A stretch of 6,453 bases of DNA from JAJISK01 sp046759865 (GTDB lineage Archaea; Thermoplasmatota; Thermoplasmata; RBG-16-68-12; JAJISG01). Below are positions 1-5,164 of this stretch, one piece after another. Under the pieces are notes generated by a model that saw only the letters and a program-made list of their open reading frames with translations, searched no databases and was not told the DNA's origin. The position numbers and the translations under genes are program-made. Position 1 is the stretch's first letter, and each line of letters opens with the position of its first letter. The stretch lies in assembly GCA_046759865.1 (NCBI GenBank), contig JBHIDB010000064.1, positions 1 through 6,453 on the forward strand. Reading direction: 5' to 3'.

Positions 1-113
1 TGGGACGGGATGACCTTGTCGAACACGGAAATGCTGTCGGTGAAGAGGAACTCCAGCTCCTCTTCGTCGACCTCGTAGACCTCCTTCACTTTCCCCGTCC
101 GCAGGAGCTTCAT
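1..113 (-). CDS. purC: Phosphoribosylaminoimidazole-succinocarboxamide synthase (SAICAR synthetase), N-terminal part
   Basis: Only the first 37 codons lie in the window; the gene runs off the left edge. SAICAR synthetase joins aspartate to CAIR using ATP in de novo purine synthesis in the cytoplasm. Visible family signatures are the N-terminal GKVKEVYEVDE segment, the start of the ATP-binding half, and FTDSISVFDKVIPS, which matches the conserved FTDxISxFD block of PurC. The start is the ATG at 113-111, directly before the MKLLRTGK opening usual for the family. A TATA-like CCTTTATCG about 25 bases upstream suggests its own, possibly leaderless, transcript. The upstream gene on the same strand (ArsM-like) ends 59 bases before the start, so read-through is possible but the functions are unrelated. 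The family call is firm despite the short fragment; nothing can be said about the C-terminal half. Confidence 0.88.
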   Translation of the reverse strand, partial: MKLLRTGKVKEVYEVDEEELEFLFTDSISVFDKVIPS

Positions 114-133
114 GGAGGACGTAATTGGCTCAT

Positions 134-142
134 CGATAAAGG
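134..142 (-). promoter_or_regulatory. Probable TATA box of purC
   Basis: On the minus strand this reads CCTTTATCG, centred about 25 bases before the purC ATG. That is the distance expected if transcription starts at or next to the start codon. It lies in the short gap after the ArsM-like gene. The match to the archaeal TTTATA-type box is partial, so this is an inference from position and base composition. Confidence 0.4.
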
Positions 143-172
143 GGTTCCGGGCAGTCTCCCCCCGATGCGGGT

Positions 173-871
173 TCAGGCCGGCTTCGCCGCTCGAATCGTC
201 AGGGCTGAGGCCTCGACCTCTCCATCCCCTATCAACCACGGCCGATCCTCCAAGATCCGTACGTCTCGAAAGCCCGCCCCGCGAATGGTCTCCAGGTACA
301 CTGCCCGGACCATGGCATTCTCGATGCACCCGCAAGCCTCGTCCAACTCCGTGAGCGGCCGTTCCTGAACGATGTCCGAGATCACGAGGCGCCCTCCGGG
401 CCGGAGAACCCGGAAGGCCTCTCGAAAGACGGCGCTCTTGTCCGGGCTGAGGTTGATGACGCAGTTGCTAAGGACCACGTCGGCGGAAGCCTCCTCCAGC
501 GGCAGGTCCTCGATGACCCCCTCGTGAAACTCCGCATTGGTCGTGCCCTCCCGTCGGGCGATCGTCCGGGCCCTTCGGACCATCGAAGGCGTCATGTCGA
601 TGCCGATAGCGCGGCCACCCGGACCAACCCGGACGGCCGCGAGGAAGACATCCACCCCCGCTCCGCTTCCCAGGTCCACCACCACTTCGCCTTCTCGCAA
701 TCCTGCAGCCCGACCCGGATTGCCGCTTCCCAATCCCAATACCGCCTCGGCGGGGACCGCCGCTAGCTCCTCAGGGGTATAGTTCCTGTCACAACAAGCA
801 CCCTCATTCCGGGCCAGCCGGTTGTATCGGGTCTGAACCCGCTGCCACTGTCGCGTTTTCTGGCTCTGCAT
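173..871 (-). CDS. ArsM-type SAM-dependent methyltransferase (arsenite methyltransferase family) lacking one conserved cysteine
   Basis: A 232-residue cytosolic class I methyltransferase. ArsM/AS3MT enzymes transfer methyl groups from S-adenosylmethionine to trivalent arsenic. Visible: a vicinal Cys26-Cys27; YTPEELAAVP (31-40); SAM motif I VVDLGSGAGVDVFLAA (64-79); the acidic ribose-binding region GIDMTPSM (90-97); SNCVINLSPDK (135-145) carrying Cys137; RVLRPGGRLVISDI (154-167); and Cys182 in GCIENAM. Cys137 and Cys182 match the two arsenic-binding cysteines of the family (human AS3MT Cys156 and Cys206). The family's LGLGCGNP motif reads LGLGSGNP here, so the third cysteine (human Cys61 position) is Ser49, codon AGC at 727-725. 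The protein ends soon after the core fold, without the C-terminal extension of longer ArsM proteins. The ATG at 871 is preceded by a 20-base palindrome and a TATA-like element shared with the divergent TrmB-like gene. Family membership is strong; inorganic arsenite as substrate is unproven. Confidence 0.82.
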   Translation of the reverse strand: MQSQKTRQWQRVQTRYNRLARNEGACCDRNYTPEELAAVPAEAVLGLGSGNPGRAAGLREGEVVVDLGSGAGVDVFLAAVRVGPGGRAIGIDMTPSMVRRARTIARREGTTNAEFHEGVIEDLPLEEASADVVLSNCVINLSPDKSAVFREAFRVLRPGGRLVISDIVQERPLTELDEACGCIENAMVRAVYLETIRGAGFRDVRILEDRPWLIGDGEVEASALTIRAAKPA

Positions 872-875
872 TTCT

Positions 876-895
876 CTACTACAGAGATGTAGTAG
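876..895. promoter_or_regulatory. Perfect 20-base palindrome, candidate operator between the ArsM-like and TrmB-like genes
   Basis: CTACTACAGAGATGTAGTAG has two perfect 8-base arms around a GAGA spacer. It starts 5 bases before the ArsM-like start codon and ends 5 bases from the CTTAAG element, so a protein bound here would block initiation of the methyltransferase gene and lie just upstream of the TATA element of the TrmB-like gene. Symmetry and place suit an operator for the neighbouring regulator. From memory, the haloarchaeal TrmB site is also built from TACT and AGTA-type half-sites; here TACT and AGTA are separated by 10 bases. Binding is inferred. Confidence 0.65.
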
Positions 896-900
896 TCAAC

Positions 901-906
901 CTTAAG
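901..906. promoter_or_regulatory. Symmetric TATA-like element, possibly shared by two divergent genes
   Basis: CTTAAG, within ACCTTAAGTAGC, is its own reverse complement. Its centre is about 30 bases before the TrmB-like ATG (933) and about 32 bases before the ArsM-like ATG (871). That is compatible with leaderless or very short-leader transcripts in both directions. No other TATA-like stretch is apparent in the 61-base gap. The element is weaker than a consensus archaeal TTTAWATA box, and sharing is inferred from spacing alone. Confidence 0.5.
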
Positions 907-932
907 TAGCTTCTCTCCCCCTTTCTTCGTAG

Positions 933-1718
933 ATGTCCGAAGTCCCTGTCCGCGCCAACATGCTGTTGGAGGAGGCCGCCACGGAGGCGCGCGAAGAGGT
1001 GGTGACGACTCTGAGGGAACTGGGCTTGAGCGGCTACGCTTCGAGCGTCCTCTACGCGCTCGCGCGGGTATCCGAGGCCAACGCGTCGGACCTCGTTGTC
1101 CGGACTGCGATTCCGGATTCGAAGATCTACTACGCCCTGCGCGAACTCGTGGAGGCGGGGCTCGTGGAGGTCCAAGAGGGCAAGCCGAAGACCTACCGGA
1201 TGGTTAGCCCAAAGGACGTCGGAGCCCGCTTGGAGCGGCTGCTGACCTCCCGATATGAACAGAAGCAGGCAGCCATCACCCGAATGACCTCCCTCCTCGA
1301 ACCCCTCCGGTCCGGCACGCGGTCGCCCGCCATGGACCTCGCGTACGTCGTCAAGGGCCTGGGAAATGTCCTGACGCGAGCAGACGCCATGATCGCCTCC
1401 GCCAAGCACGAGGTGCTCCTCCTCGCCTCCGAGGAGGCCTTCGTCCGAAAGTTGGAACCCGGGCTCGCCAAGGCCGTGCGTCGGGGCATCCGCGTCAAGC
1501 TTGCTATCCTAGGTACGCCATCCGAGGAGGAACTTGGCAGACGGGCGGAGGTGCGGACGATTCTATGCGCCTGTCGCATTCTCGTCGTCGACCGGCAGCA
1601 GATCCTGACCGTCAGCGGCACGGAGCGTGGTGGAACGTACGCGATTACCTCCACCGACGAAACCCTCGTTCGTCTCGGGCTGGACTACTGGGAGAGCCCC
1701 CGCTGCTGTGCGGTCTGA
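933..1718 (+). CDS. TrmB-family transcriptional regulator with paired cysteines
   Basis: A 261-residue DNA-binding regulator. Residues about 24-92 form the TrmB-type winged helix-turn-helix: LRELGLSGYASSVLYAL, then DLVVRTAIPDSKIYYALRE as recognition region, then LVEVQEGKPKTYRMV as wing. A helical linker (about 95-125) leads to a TrmB C-terminal effector region (about 135-255) seen in GLGNVLTRADAMIASAKHEVLLL-type sequence and LAKAVRRGIRVKLAILG. TrmB proteins usually sense sugars. This one contains exactly four cysteines, in two pairs: Cys212 and Cys214 (C-A-C) and Cys258-Cys259 three residues from the C-terminus. That pattern could bind a thiophilic metalloid or respond to oxidation. The gene is divergent from an ArsM-like methyltransferase across a palindrome, which makes regulation of that gene and of itself likely. 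The ATG at 933 was chosen because a TATA-like CTTAAG lies about 30 bases upstream; Met10 is a less likely start. Family call strong, ligand unknown. Confidence 0.85.
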   Translation: MSEVPVRANMLLEEAATEAREEVVTTLRELGLSGYASSVLYALARVSEANASDLVVRTAIPDSKIYYALRELVEAGLVEVQEGKPKTYRMVSPKDVGARLERLLTSRYEQKQAAITRMTSLLEPLRSGTRSPAMDLAYVVKGLGNVLTRADAMIASAKHEVLLLASEEAFVRKLEPGLAKAVRRGIRVKLAILGTPSEEELGRRAEVRTILCACRILVVDRQQILTVSGTERGGTYAITSTDETLVRLGLDYWESPRCCAV

Positions 1719-1730
1719 GGCTATCTCAGA
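1714..1730. terminator. Short stem-loop containing both convergent stop codons
   Basis: TCTGAG and CTCAGA form a perfect 6-base stem around the loop GCTAT. The two TGA stops, TrmB-like on plus (1716-1718) and RPA-associated protein on minus (1726-1728), lie in opposite arms, with only 7 bases between the genes. It might act as a bidirectional 3' end, but neither side has a strong T-run, and archaeal termination depends mainly on such runs. The symmetry partly follows from facing stop codons. Confidence 0.3.
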
Positions 1731-2580
1731 TTCGGCGGATCTTTCCCAAGATGGGTTCGTAGAGGGACCCGTCGTCCAAGAGGCGGTTCGTGACCTCTTC
1801 CAGCTGTTCCTTGCTCAGCCCCCTCTTCGCCGCCGTCTCCACGATCTCGTCCCAGGAGGCCCCCTTCCCGTCCCGGTCCAGGCTTCCCACGATCTCGAGG
1901 ACGAGCCGCTCCTCCTTCGTGTCCGGTTTCTTCTTCTCTGCCGCGGCCACGACCTCCTCCTGGAACTCAGGCAGGAGATACCGGACGGCGTCATGGAGCA
2001 TGTCCCGATACCGATCCAGGTCGACCTTGCCGTAGTGCTGCAGGGCAAGGACGACGCCTTCGGAGAGTGCCTGGCGATACCCCAGGGCCACAAGCCCATC
2101 CACCGTCTCCGGACTCATCGCTTCCGCCTCCTTCAGCGCCTCGAGACGTTTCTGCATCTCCCGAGCCGCTTCCAGGATCCAGTAGTCCCGTAGCGGCGCG
2201 TCCACCAGCTTGATCATCTCGGGTCGGACAGAGGTGTAGATGACCCCGTCCTCCGGCGAGTAGGTTCGGGCCTTTCCCATGACCGCTGCGAACGCGGGCG
2301 GCTTCACCTGGGAGAGGACCGCCGCGGCCTCCGGCTGGTACTGGCCGGCGTAGACCTGGAACGTGCCGGTAGGGTCCGTCAGTCGTCCCCGCCAGAGAGG
2401 CTGCCCGTCTCCGCCGACATCCTCGACGTCGGTGATGACGCCCACGAGGAAGAGGCGGTTCACCTTGGCCCCCAGCGGCGTAATGACGTAACTGGGCGCC
2501 CGCTCTTCCCCAGTGCCATGCTCCAGACTCGCGTCGCCGTACTCGCCCGCGAAGATTCGCCAAGCCACTTCCCGCTGCAT
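1726..2580 (-). CDS. RPA-associated protein (COG3390 type): OB fold plus C-terminal winged helix
   Basis: A 284-residue partner of archaeal replication protein A, matching the proteins encoded beside RPA in haloarchaea (RPAP). Those copurify with their cognate RPA and support DNA repair. After an N-terminal REVAWRIFAGEY segment, residues about 30-125 form an OB fold: YVITPLGAKVNRLFLVGVITDVE, WRGRLTDPTGTFQVYAGQY and AAVMGKARTY strands. Charged helices follow (about 130-215). Residues about 222-284 resemble a winged helix like the RPA32 C-terminus: LVLEIVGSLDRDGKGASWDEI, then LSKEQLEEVTNRLLDDGSLYEP. In eukaryotes that fold recruits repair proteins; here this is inferred by analogy. The ATG at 2580 follows the RPA stop by 2 bases, with GGGAG 7 bases before the start, so the two genes are co-transcribed and translation is probably coupled. 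The gene faces the TrmB-like gene tail to tail. Confident family call. Confidence 0.86.
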   Translation of the reverse strand: MQREVAWRIFAGEYGDASLEHGTGEERAPSYVITPLGAKVNRLFLVGVITDVEDVGGDGQPLWRGRLTDPTGTFQVYAGQYQPEAAAVLSQVKPPAFAAVMGKARTYSPEDGVIYTSVRPEMIKLVDAPLRDYWILEAAREMQKRLEALKEAEAMSPETVDGLVALGYRQALSEGVVLALQHYGKVDLDRYRDMLHDAVRYLLPEFQEEVVAAAEKKKPDTKEERLVLEIVGSLDRDGKGASWDEIVETAAKRGLSKEQLEEVTNRLLDDGSLYEPILGKIRRI

Positions 2581-2582
2581 GG

Positions 2583-3896
2583 TCAGGCTCCCAGCTCTTC
2601 CAAGAGGGCCCGGGCCTCGGCCTGAACGTCCACCTCAAGAACGCGCACGGACCGGGCGATCATCATGAGCCCGTAGTCATCGCTCGTCACGTTCCCTTGG
2701 GCCTGGACGGGCCGCGCTACCAGGAGGTCGGAGAGAGCATCCCGGACCACCTCCGAGTCCATGGCCTCCTTCGCCTCGACGATCGCTTCCTCCATCGTCT
2801 TGCCGAGGAGCCCTTCCGTCAGGTCTCGATTGAAGATGGCCGTCAGCGCGCCGCTCCCGTCGTCGATGACGGCTTTCGTCCGGAGGTCCGTCTCTCCTTT
2901 CACCTCGCCGTGGATACGGCAAGCGCCCTTCCGCACGACGCGGCGGCACTCGGGACATCGATGGATGATGCCGCTTCCCTCCCGGACCTCAACGACGATG
3001 CCTCGGACCTGGACGTCGACGCCGCCACCCTTCTGCACGAGCTCTTCGATCCAGACCCGGCGGGCCCGATCCAGCTCCTCCAGGGGTGGCAGAGCCGTCT
3101 CCTTGCCCCGCTCCAGCCGCGATCGCTCGTCGAAGGTCAGCTGGGGCAGGCCCCGCCAGGAGGAGACGTACCCGCCCTCCATCTCGATGACCTCCCCCGG
3201 CTCCAGGCCGAAGTCGTGCCAGGCGGAGAACTGGACCTTTCCCGTGGCGTCGGCCAACGTTCCCGAGAAGACCACCTTGGGCTCGCCGCGCACTTCGACC
3301 TCCCGCCGCTCGATGTCGAGGACGCGGGCGGTGATCCGGACGTTCCGCATGCCCTCCTGCAGCTCATCGAGGTTCCGGCGGGTTACGGGGGCCTCCTGGG
3401 GGGAGGCTACTTCGAGGAGGGTCCCCTCCTCCACCGTCACCGTCACTCGATTCCCCAGGTTGACCTGGACCTCGCCGCGGAACTCCTTCGTGTAGGCGTT
3501 CTGCAGCCGGATGACGTCGCCGACCTGGATGTTCAGGCCCCGGACCTCCCAGGCGGTGAAGGGGACCGTCCCCGTGTCGTCGCCCAGGATCCCGTAGTAG
3601 ATCTCCTTCGTCTTCCCGTCCTGCTCGAGCTCCCGCGAATTCAGGCTGACCACCTTGGCGAGGAGGTTGATGCTCGGCTCGCCGGGACGGAGCTCCTTGA
3701 TGGTCTTCGTGGTCCCCAGGTTCAGCTGGGCCGGGTTGCCTCCGTACTTCCGCACGATGCTGCGCTTGGCGGCATCCAGGGAGACCCGGTAGACCGTCAG
3801 GTAGCTCTCGAGTTCGCGTTCTACAACTTCTTCCTTAACCTTCCCTTCCAGCGCCCGTGTTATGTCTTTGACGTGGGGCGCAATCTGCTCCCGCAC
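2583..3896 (-). CDS. Replication protein A, single-stranded DNA-binding subunit with three OB folds and a zinc finger
   Basis: A 437-residue single-stranded DNA-binding protein that protects and organises unwound DNA in replication, recombination and repair. After an N-terminal helical region (about 1-55), three OB folds are visible: OB1 about 72-158 (INLLAKVVSLNSRE, GILGDDTGTVPFTAWE, GDVIRLQNAYTKEFRGEVQVNLG), OB2 about 180-260 (VRITARVLDIERREVEV, FSGTLADATGKVQFSAW), and OB3 about 293-420. OB3 contains a zinc finger with Cys314, Cys317, Cys326 and His329 (CPEC, CRIH), then AVIDDGSGALTAIFNR. Trp116 and Trp226 sit at usual DNA-stacking positions. The start is GTG at 3896: no further in-frame Met occurs until residue 183, no start lies upstream, and GGAAGTGA, close to the archaeal SD consensus GGAGGTGA, ends 4 bases before it. 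A clear TATA box lies further upstream within an inverted repeat. It heads an operon with the RPA-associated protein gene. The family is certain; the gene symbol (rpa1, rpa3 or rfa) varies by lineage. Confidence 0.92.
   Translation of the reverse strand: MREQIAPHVKDITRALEGKVKEEVVERELESYLTVYRVSLDAAKRSIVRKYGGNPAQLNLGTTKTIKELRPGEPSINLLAKVVSLNSRELEQDGKTKEIYYGILGDDTGTVPFTAWEVRGLNIQVGDVIRLQNAYTKEFRGEVQVNLGNRVTVTVEEGTLLEVASPQEAPVTRRNLDELQEGMRNVRITARVLDIERREVEVRGEPKVVFSGTLADATGKVQFSAWHDFGLEPGEVIEMEGGYVSSWRGLPQLTFDERSRLERGKETALPPLEELDRARRVWIEELVQKGGGVDVQVRGIVVEVREGSGIIHRCPECRRVVRKGACRIHGEVKGETDLRTKAVIDDGSGALTAIFNRDLTEGLLGKTMEEAIVEAKEAMDSEVVRDALSDLLVARPVQAQGNVTSDDYGLMMIARSVRVLEVDVQAEARALLEELGA
2588..2592 (-). 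promoter_or_regulatory. Shine-Dalgarno site of the RPA-associated protein gene
   Basis: On the minus strand GGGAG lies inside the last codons of RPA, 7 bases before the ATG at 2580. This suits an internal operon gene, which cannot be leaderless, and supports that start. Confidence 0.5.
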
Positions 3897-3900
3897 AGGT

Positions 3901-3908
3901 TCACTTCC
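3901..3908 (-). promoter_or_regulatory. Shine-Dalgarno site of RPA, decides the GTG start
   Basis: The minus strand reads GGAAGTGA, one base different from GGAGGTGA, and ends 4 bases before GTG 3896. It supports a GTG start and shows that this transcript carries a leader, unlike most of the other promoters here. Confidence 0.55.
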
Positions 3909-3942
3909 TAGAGGCGTGTTTCGCTTCGTACCTCTATCGGAG

Positions 3943-3975
3943 CCTAGGCCCGGGGTCTATTTAAGCGGGCCTAGG
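3943..3975. repeat. Perfect 10-base inverted repeat bracketing the RPA TATA box
   Basis: The arms CCTAGGCCCG (3943-3952) and CGGGCCTAGG (3966-3975) are exact reverse complements around a 13-base centre that contains the TATA box. Each arm contains the 6-base palindrome CCTAGG. The arrangement suits a dimeric regulator covering the TFB/TBP site and start region; as RNA it could also form a hairpin, although most of it lies upstream of the predicted start site. No candidate regulator can be assigned from the window. Confidence 0.6.
3957..3965 (-). promoter_or_regulatory. TATA box of the RPA operon
   Basis: The minus strand reads CTTAAATAG, a good match to the archaeal TTTAAATA-type box. Its centre is about 65 bases before the GTG start, so transcription should start near 3936 and give a leader of roughly 40 bases that includes the SD site. 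Confidence 0.65.
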
Positions 3976-4015
3976 GGGTGGGTGAAACTAACGGACAGAG
4001 ACTACCCGCTGAACC

Positions 4016-4246
4016 TCACGGCGAGGGTCTCACGAGGGCCCAGACCCTGCCACCGCGCACGATAAAGGCCGTCTCACAGTCTTGGCAGAACCGATAGGAC
4101 GTGTTTCCGCCACTTCCCAAGGATTCCAGGTTGGCATGCCCGCACCGGTGTACCTGAGGCGGTAGCCCTTGGGATCTCCGGATTGCCGGTTTCGATCGTT
4201 GTGCGTCCTCGCCCACAGAGCCCATTCCACCAGGCAAATTCCGCAT
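4016..4246 (-). CDS. Possible small zinc-ribbon protein (unrecognised)
   Basis: A 76-codon reading frame in the 470-base gap between the RPA promoter and the HTH_10 gene. The C-terminal 42 residues look protein-like: CGHANLESLG, then YRFCQDCETAFIVRGGRVWAL. The ligands Cys35, Cys54, Cys57 and perhaps His37 resemble a compact zinc ribbon followed by the aromatic GGRVWAL strand seen in many short archaeal zinc-ribbon proteins. The N-terminal 34 residues look poor (basic, Gly/Ser/Pro-rich, low G or C at third positions), so the real start may be later or the first part may be decayed. No strong SD site is seen. A weak AT-rich GGTAAAATC lies about 35 bases before the ATG. An overlapping frame on the same strand shows another C-x-x-C (CGIC, around 4233-4241), so a frameshifted longer zinc protein is possible. 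I cannot name a family. Confidence 0.4.
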   Translation of the reverse strand: MRNLPGGMGSVGEDAQRSKPAIRRSQGLPPQVHRCGHANLESLGSGGNTSYRFCQDCETAFIVRGGRVWALVRPSP

Positions 4247-4291
4247 ACGGGCCGATACCCGTTGACAACCTTCACGATTTTACCGTCATAT

Positions 4292-4308
4292 GGGGCCCAA
4301 AGGGCCCC
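4292..4308. repeat. Short GC-only palindrome upstream of the HTH_10 gene
   Basis: GGGGCCCAAAGGGCCCC has perfect 7-base arms around AAA. It lies 58-74 bases before the HTH_10 ATG, upstream of its predicted TATA box. It could be an upstream regulator site or a very stable hairpin in any minus-strand transcript of the region. It has no T-run, so an intrinsic terminator is unlikely. Confidence 0.4.
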
Positions 4309-4328
4309 CAGACACCCGTCGTATGTCG

Positions 4329-4343
4329 GTATTAGTTTAATAC
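4329..4343 (+). promoter_or_regulatory. Promoter of the HTH_10 gene with a palindrome over the TATA box
   Basis: GTATTAGTTTAATAC is a perfect inverted repeat (6-base arms, GTT centre) that includes the TATA-like TTTAATA at 4336-4342. The box centre is about 27 bases before the ATG at 4366, as expected for a leaderless transcript. A dimer bound here would compete with TBP, so autoregulation by the encoded regulator is plausible but not shown. Confidence 0.55.
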
Positions 4344-4365
4344 GGTTCAAACGGCTCCCTTGCTC

Positions 4366-5091
4366 ATGACCGTGGAGGCTCGGATCCGGGTCCGACACGA
4401 GGGATGCGTGACACGGCGGACACACGGTGCTACGAGCATCACCCAATACTCCGCCGACGGACATAGTTCAATCTTCCTGGTAACCGCAGAGACCGCTGAG
4501 GAGGCGGAGGGCATTCAGGGGGAACTGCAAACCAACCTGGCCGACTACACGCTTCTCTCGCAGTCCGCGAACGTCGCCATGGTCCGCGGTGGATGCCCTC
4601 CCTCTGGGGTGGAAGAGTCCATCCTGGCCTATGGCTGTTCCATCCTCTGGCCCGCGCTCTTCATGGAGGGGGAGGAGTTTTACACGATCCTCGCCCCCGC
4701 CCGCGAGCGACTGAAGCAGCTCCTTGAGCGCTTGCAGGAATTCGGCGGAGCAAGCCTCCTGGCACTGACCGAGGTAGGTCCGGAGGACCTCCAGATGTCG
4801 ATGAACCTCGGGGGCATCGCGCGGACCCTGACGAAGCGCCAGCTGGAGACCCTCGTGGCCGCCGTGAATGCGGGGTACTACCGATCACCTCGGCAGGTCT
4901 CCACGGAGAGCCTCGCCAAGGCCTTTGGCATTGGCCGGACCACCTTGGAGGAACACCTGAGGAAGGCGGAGTCGAAGGTCCTGACGAGCGTGATGGACGT
5001 GCTAGGCAACCACCCCGTGATCCTGGCCACGGCCCGGACGGGCGGGGGTCGGTTCCCTAAGGCCGCCCCCTCCTCGCTCCACAGCAAATAG
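4366..5091 (+). CDS. HTH_10 (bacterio-opsin activator-like) transcriptional regulator
   Basis: A 241-residue archaeal regulator. The C-terminal helix-turn-helix at about 154-210 is the clear signature: LTKRQLETLVAAVNAGYY, then STESLAKAFGIGRTTLEEHLRKAESKVL, matching the Bat/HTH_10 domain (PF04967 type). The N-terminal about 150 residues form a mixed alpha/beta sensory-type region opening with ARIRVRHEGC, as in small archaeal Bat-like proteins, with Cys14, Cys77 and Cys91. I see no clear PAS or GAF motif and no membrane segment. The tail after about 213 is Gly/Pro/Ser-rich and probably disordered. The start is the ATG at 4366, because a TATA-like TTTAATA lies about 27 bases upstream; an in-frame TTG at 4360 is less likely. 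The downstream SDR gene starts 73 bases after the stop, with its own weak TATA-like element. The target is unknown; the SDR gene and the regulator itself are the nearest candidates. Confidence 0.85.
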   Translation: MTVEARIRVRHEGCVTRRTHGATSITQYSADGHSSIFLVTAETAEEAEGIQGELQTNLADYTLLSQSANVAMVRGGCPPSGVEESILAYGCSILWPALFMEGEEFYTILAPARERLKQLLERLQEFGGASLLALTEVGPEDLQMSMNLGGIARTLTKRQLETLVAAVNAGYYRSPRQVSTESLAKAFGIGRTTLEEHLRKAESKVLTSVMDVLGNHPVILATARTGGGRFPKAAPSSLHSK

Positions 5092-5134
5092 CGATTCATT
5101 GCCGGAATCAGGGCGTCGCGAAGGAGCAGGGAAC

Positions 5135-5142
5135 CTTCTAGA
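5135..5142 (+). promoter_or_regulatory. Weak TATA-like element before the SDR gene
   Basis: CTTCTAGA is centred about 26-27 bases before the ATG at 5165. The sequence is a poor match to an archaeal TATA box, but the spacing equals that of the other leaderless-type promoters here. Co-transcription from the HTH_10 gene is the alternative. Confidence 0.3.
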
Positions 5143-5164
5143 CCAGACCGAGCCTTCGGGACTT

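Noticed and set aside
879..1409. Minus-strand open frame across the 5' part of the TrmB-like gene and its promoter
   Set aside because: It runs opposite a clear winged-helix coding region and through the palindrome; no domain is visible.
1627..2193. Plus-strand open frame across the end of the TrmB-like gene into the RPA-associated gene
   Set aside because: It overlaps two well-supported genes and shows no recognisable motif; it is an antisense shadow.
2697..3911. A 404-codon open frame on the plus strand opposite RPA
   Set aside because: It mirrors the RPA gene, has an unnatural Leu/Asp/Pro/Arg-rich composition without domains, and arises from GC-rich antisense codon positions. The minus strand has clear OB folds and a zinc finger.
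3897..4365. Possible tRNA or structured RNA in the gap between RPA and the HTH_10 gene
   Set aside because: I found no cloverleaf, no T-loop GGTTCRA-type motif in a suitable frame of stems and no CCA-type end; the visible symmetry is explained by the short palindromes listed.
4030..4464. A 144-codon minus-strand frame running into the 5' end of the HTH_10 gene
   Set aside because: It overlaps that gene's promoter and first codons, and only its CGIC segment looks interesting. Kept only as a possible frameshifted partner of the zinc-ribbon frame.
5093..5109. GATTC/GAATC inverted repeat just after the HTH_10 stop
   Set aside because: Only 5-base arms with a 7-base centre and no T-run; expected by chance at this length.
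5099..5164. TTG-initiated N-terminal extension of the SDR protein by 22 residues
   Set aside because: The SDR fold starts at the ATG at 5165, and a TATA-like element lies inside the would-be extension, about 27 bases before that ATG.
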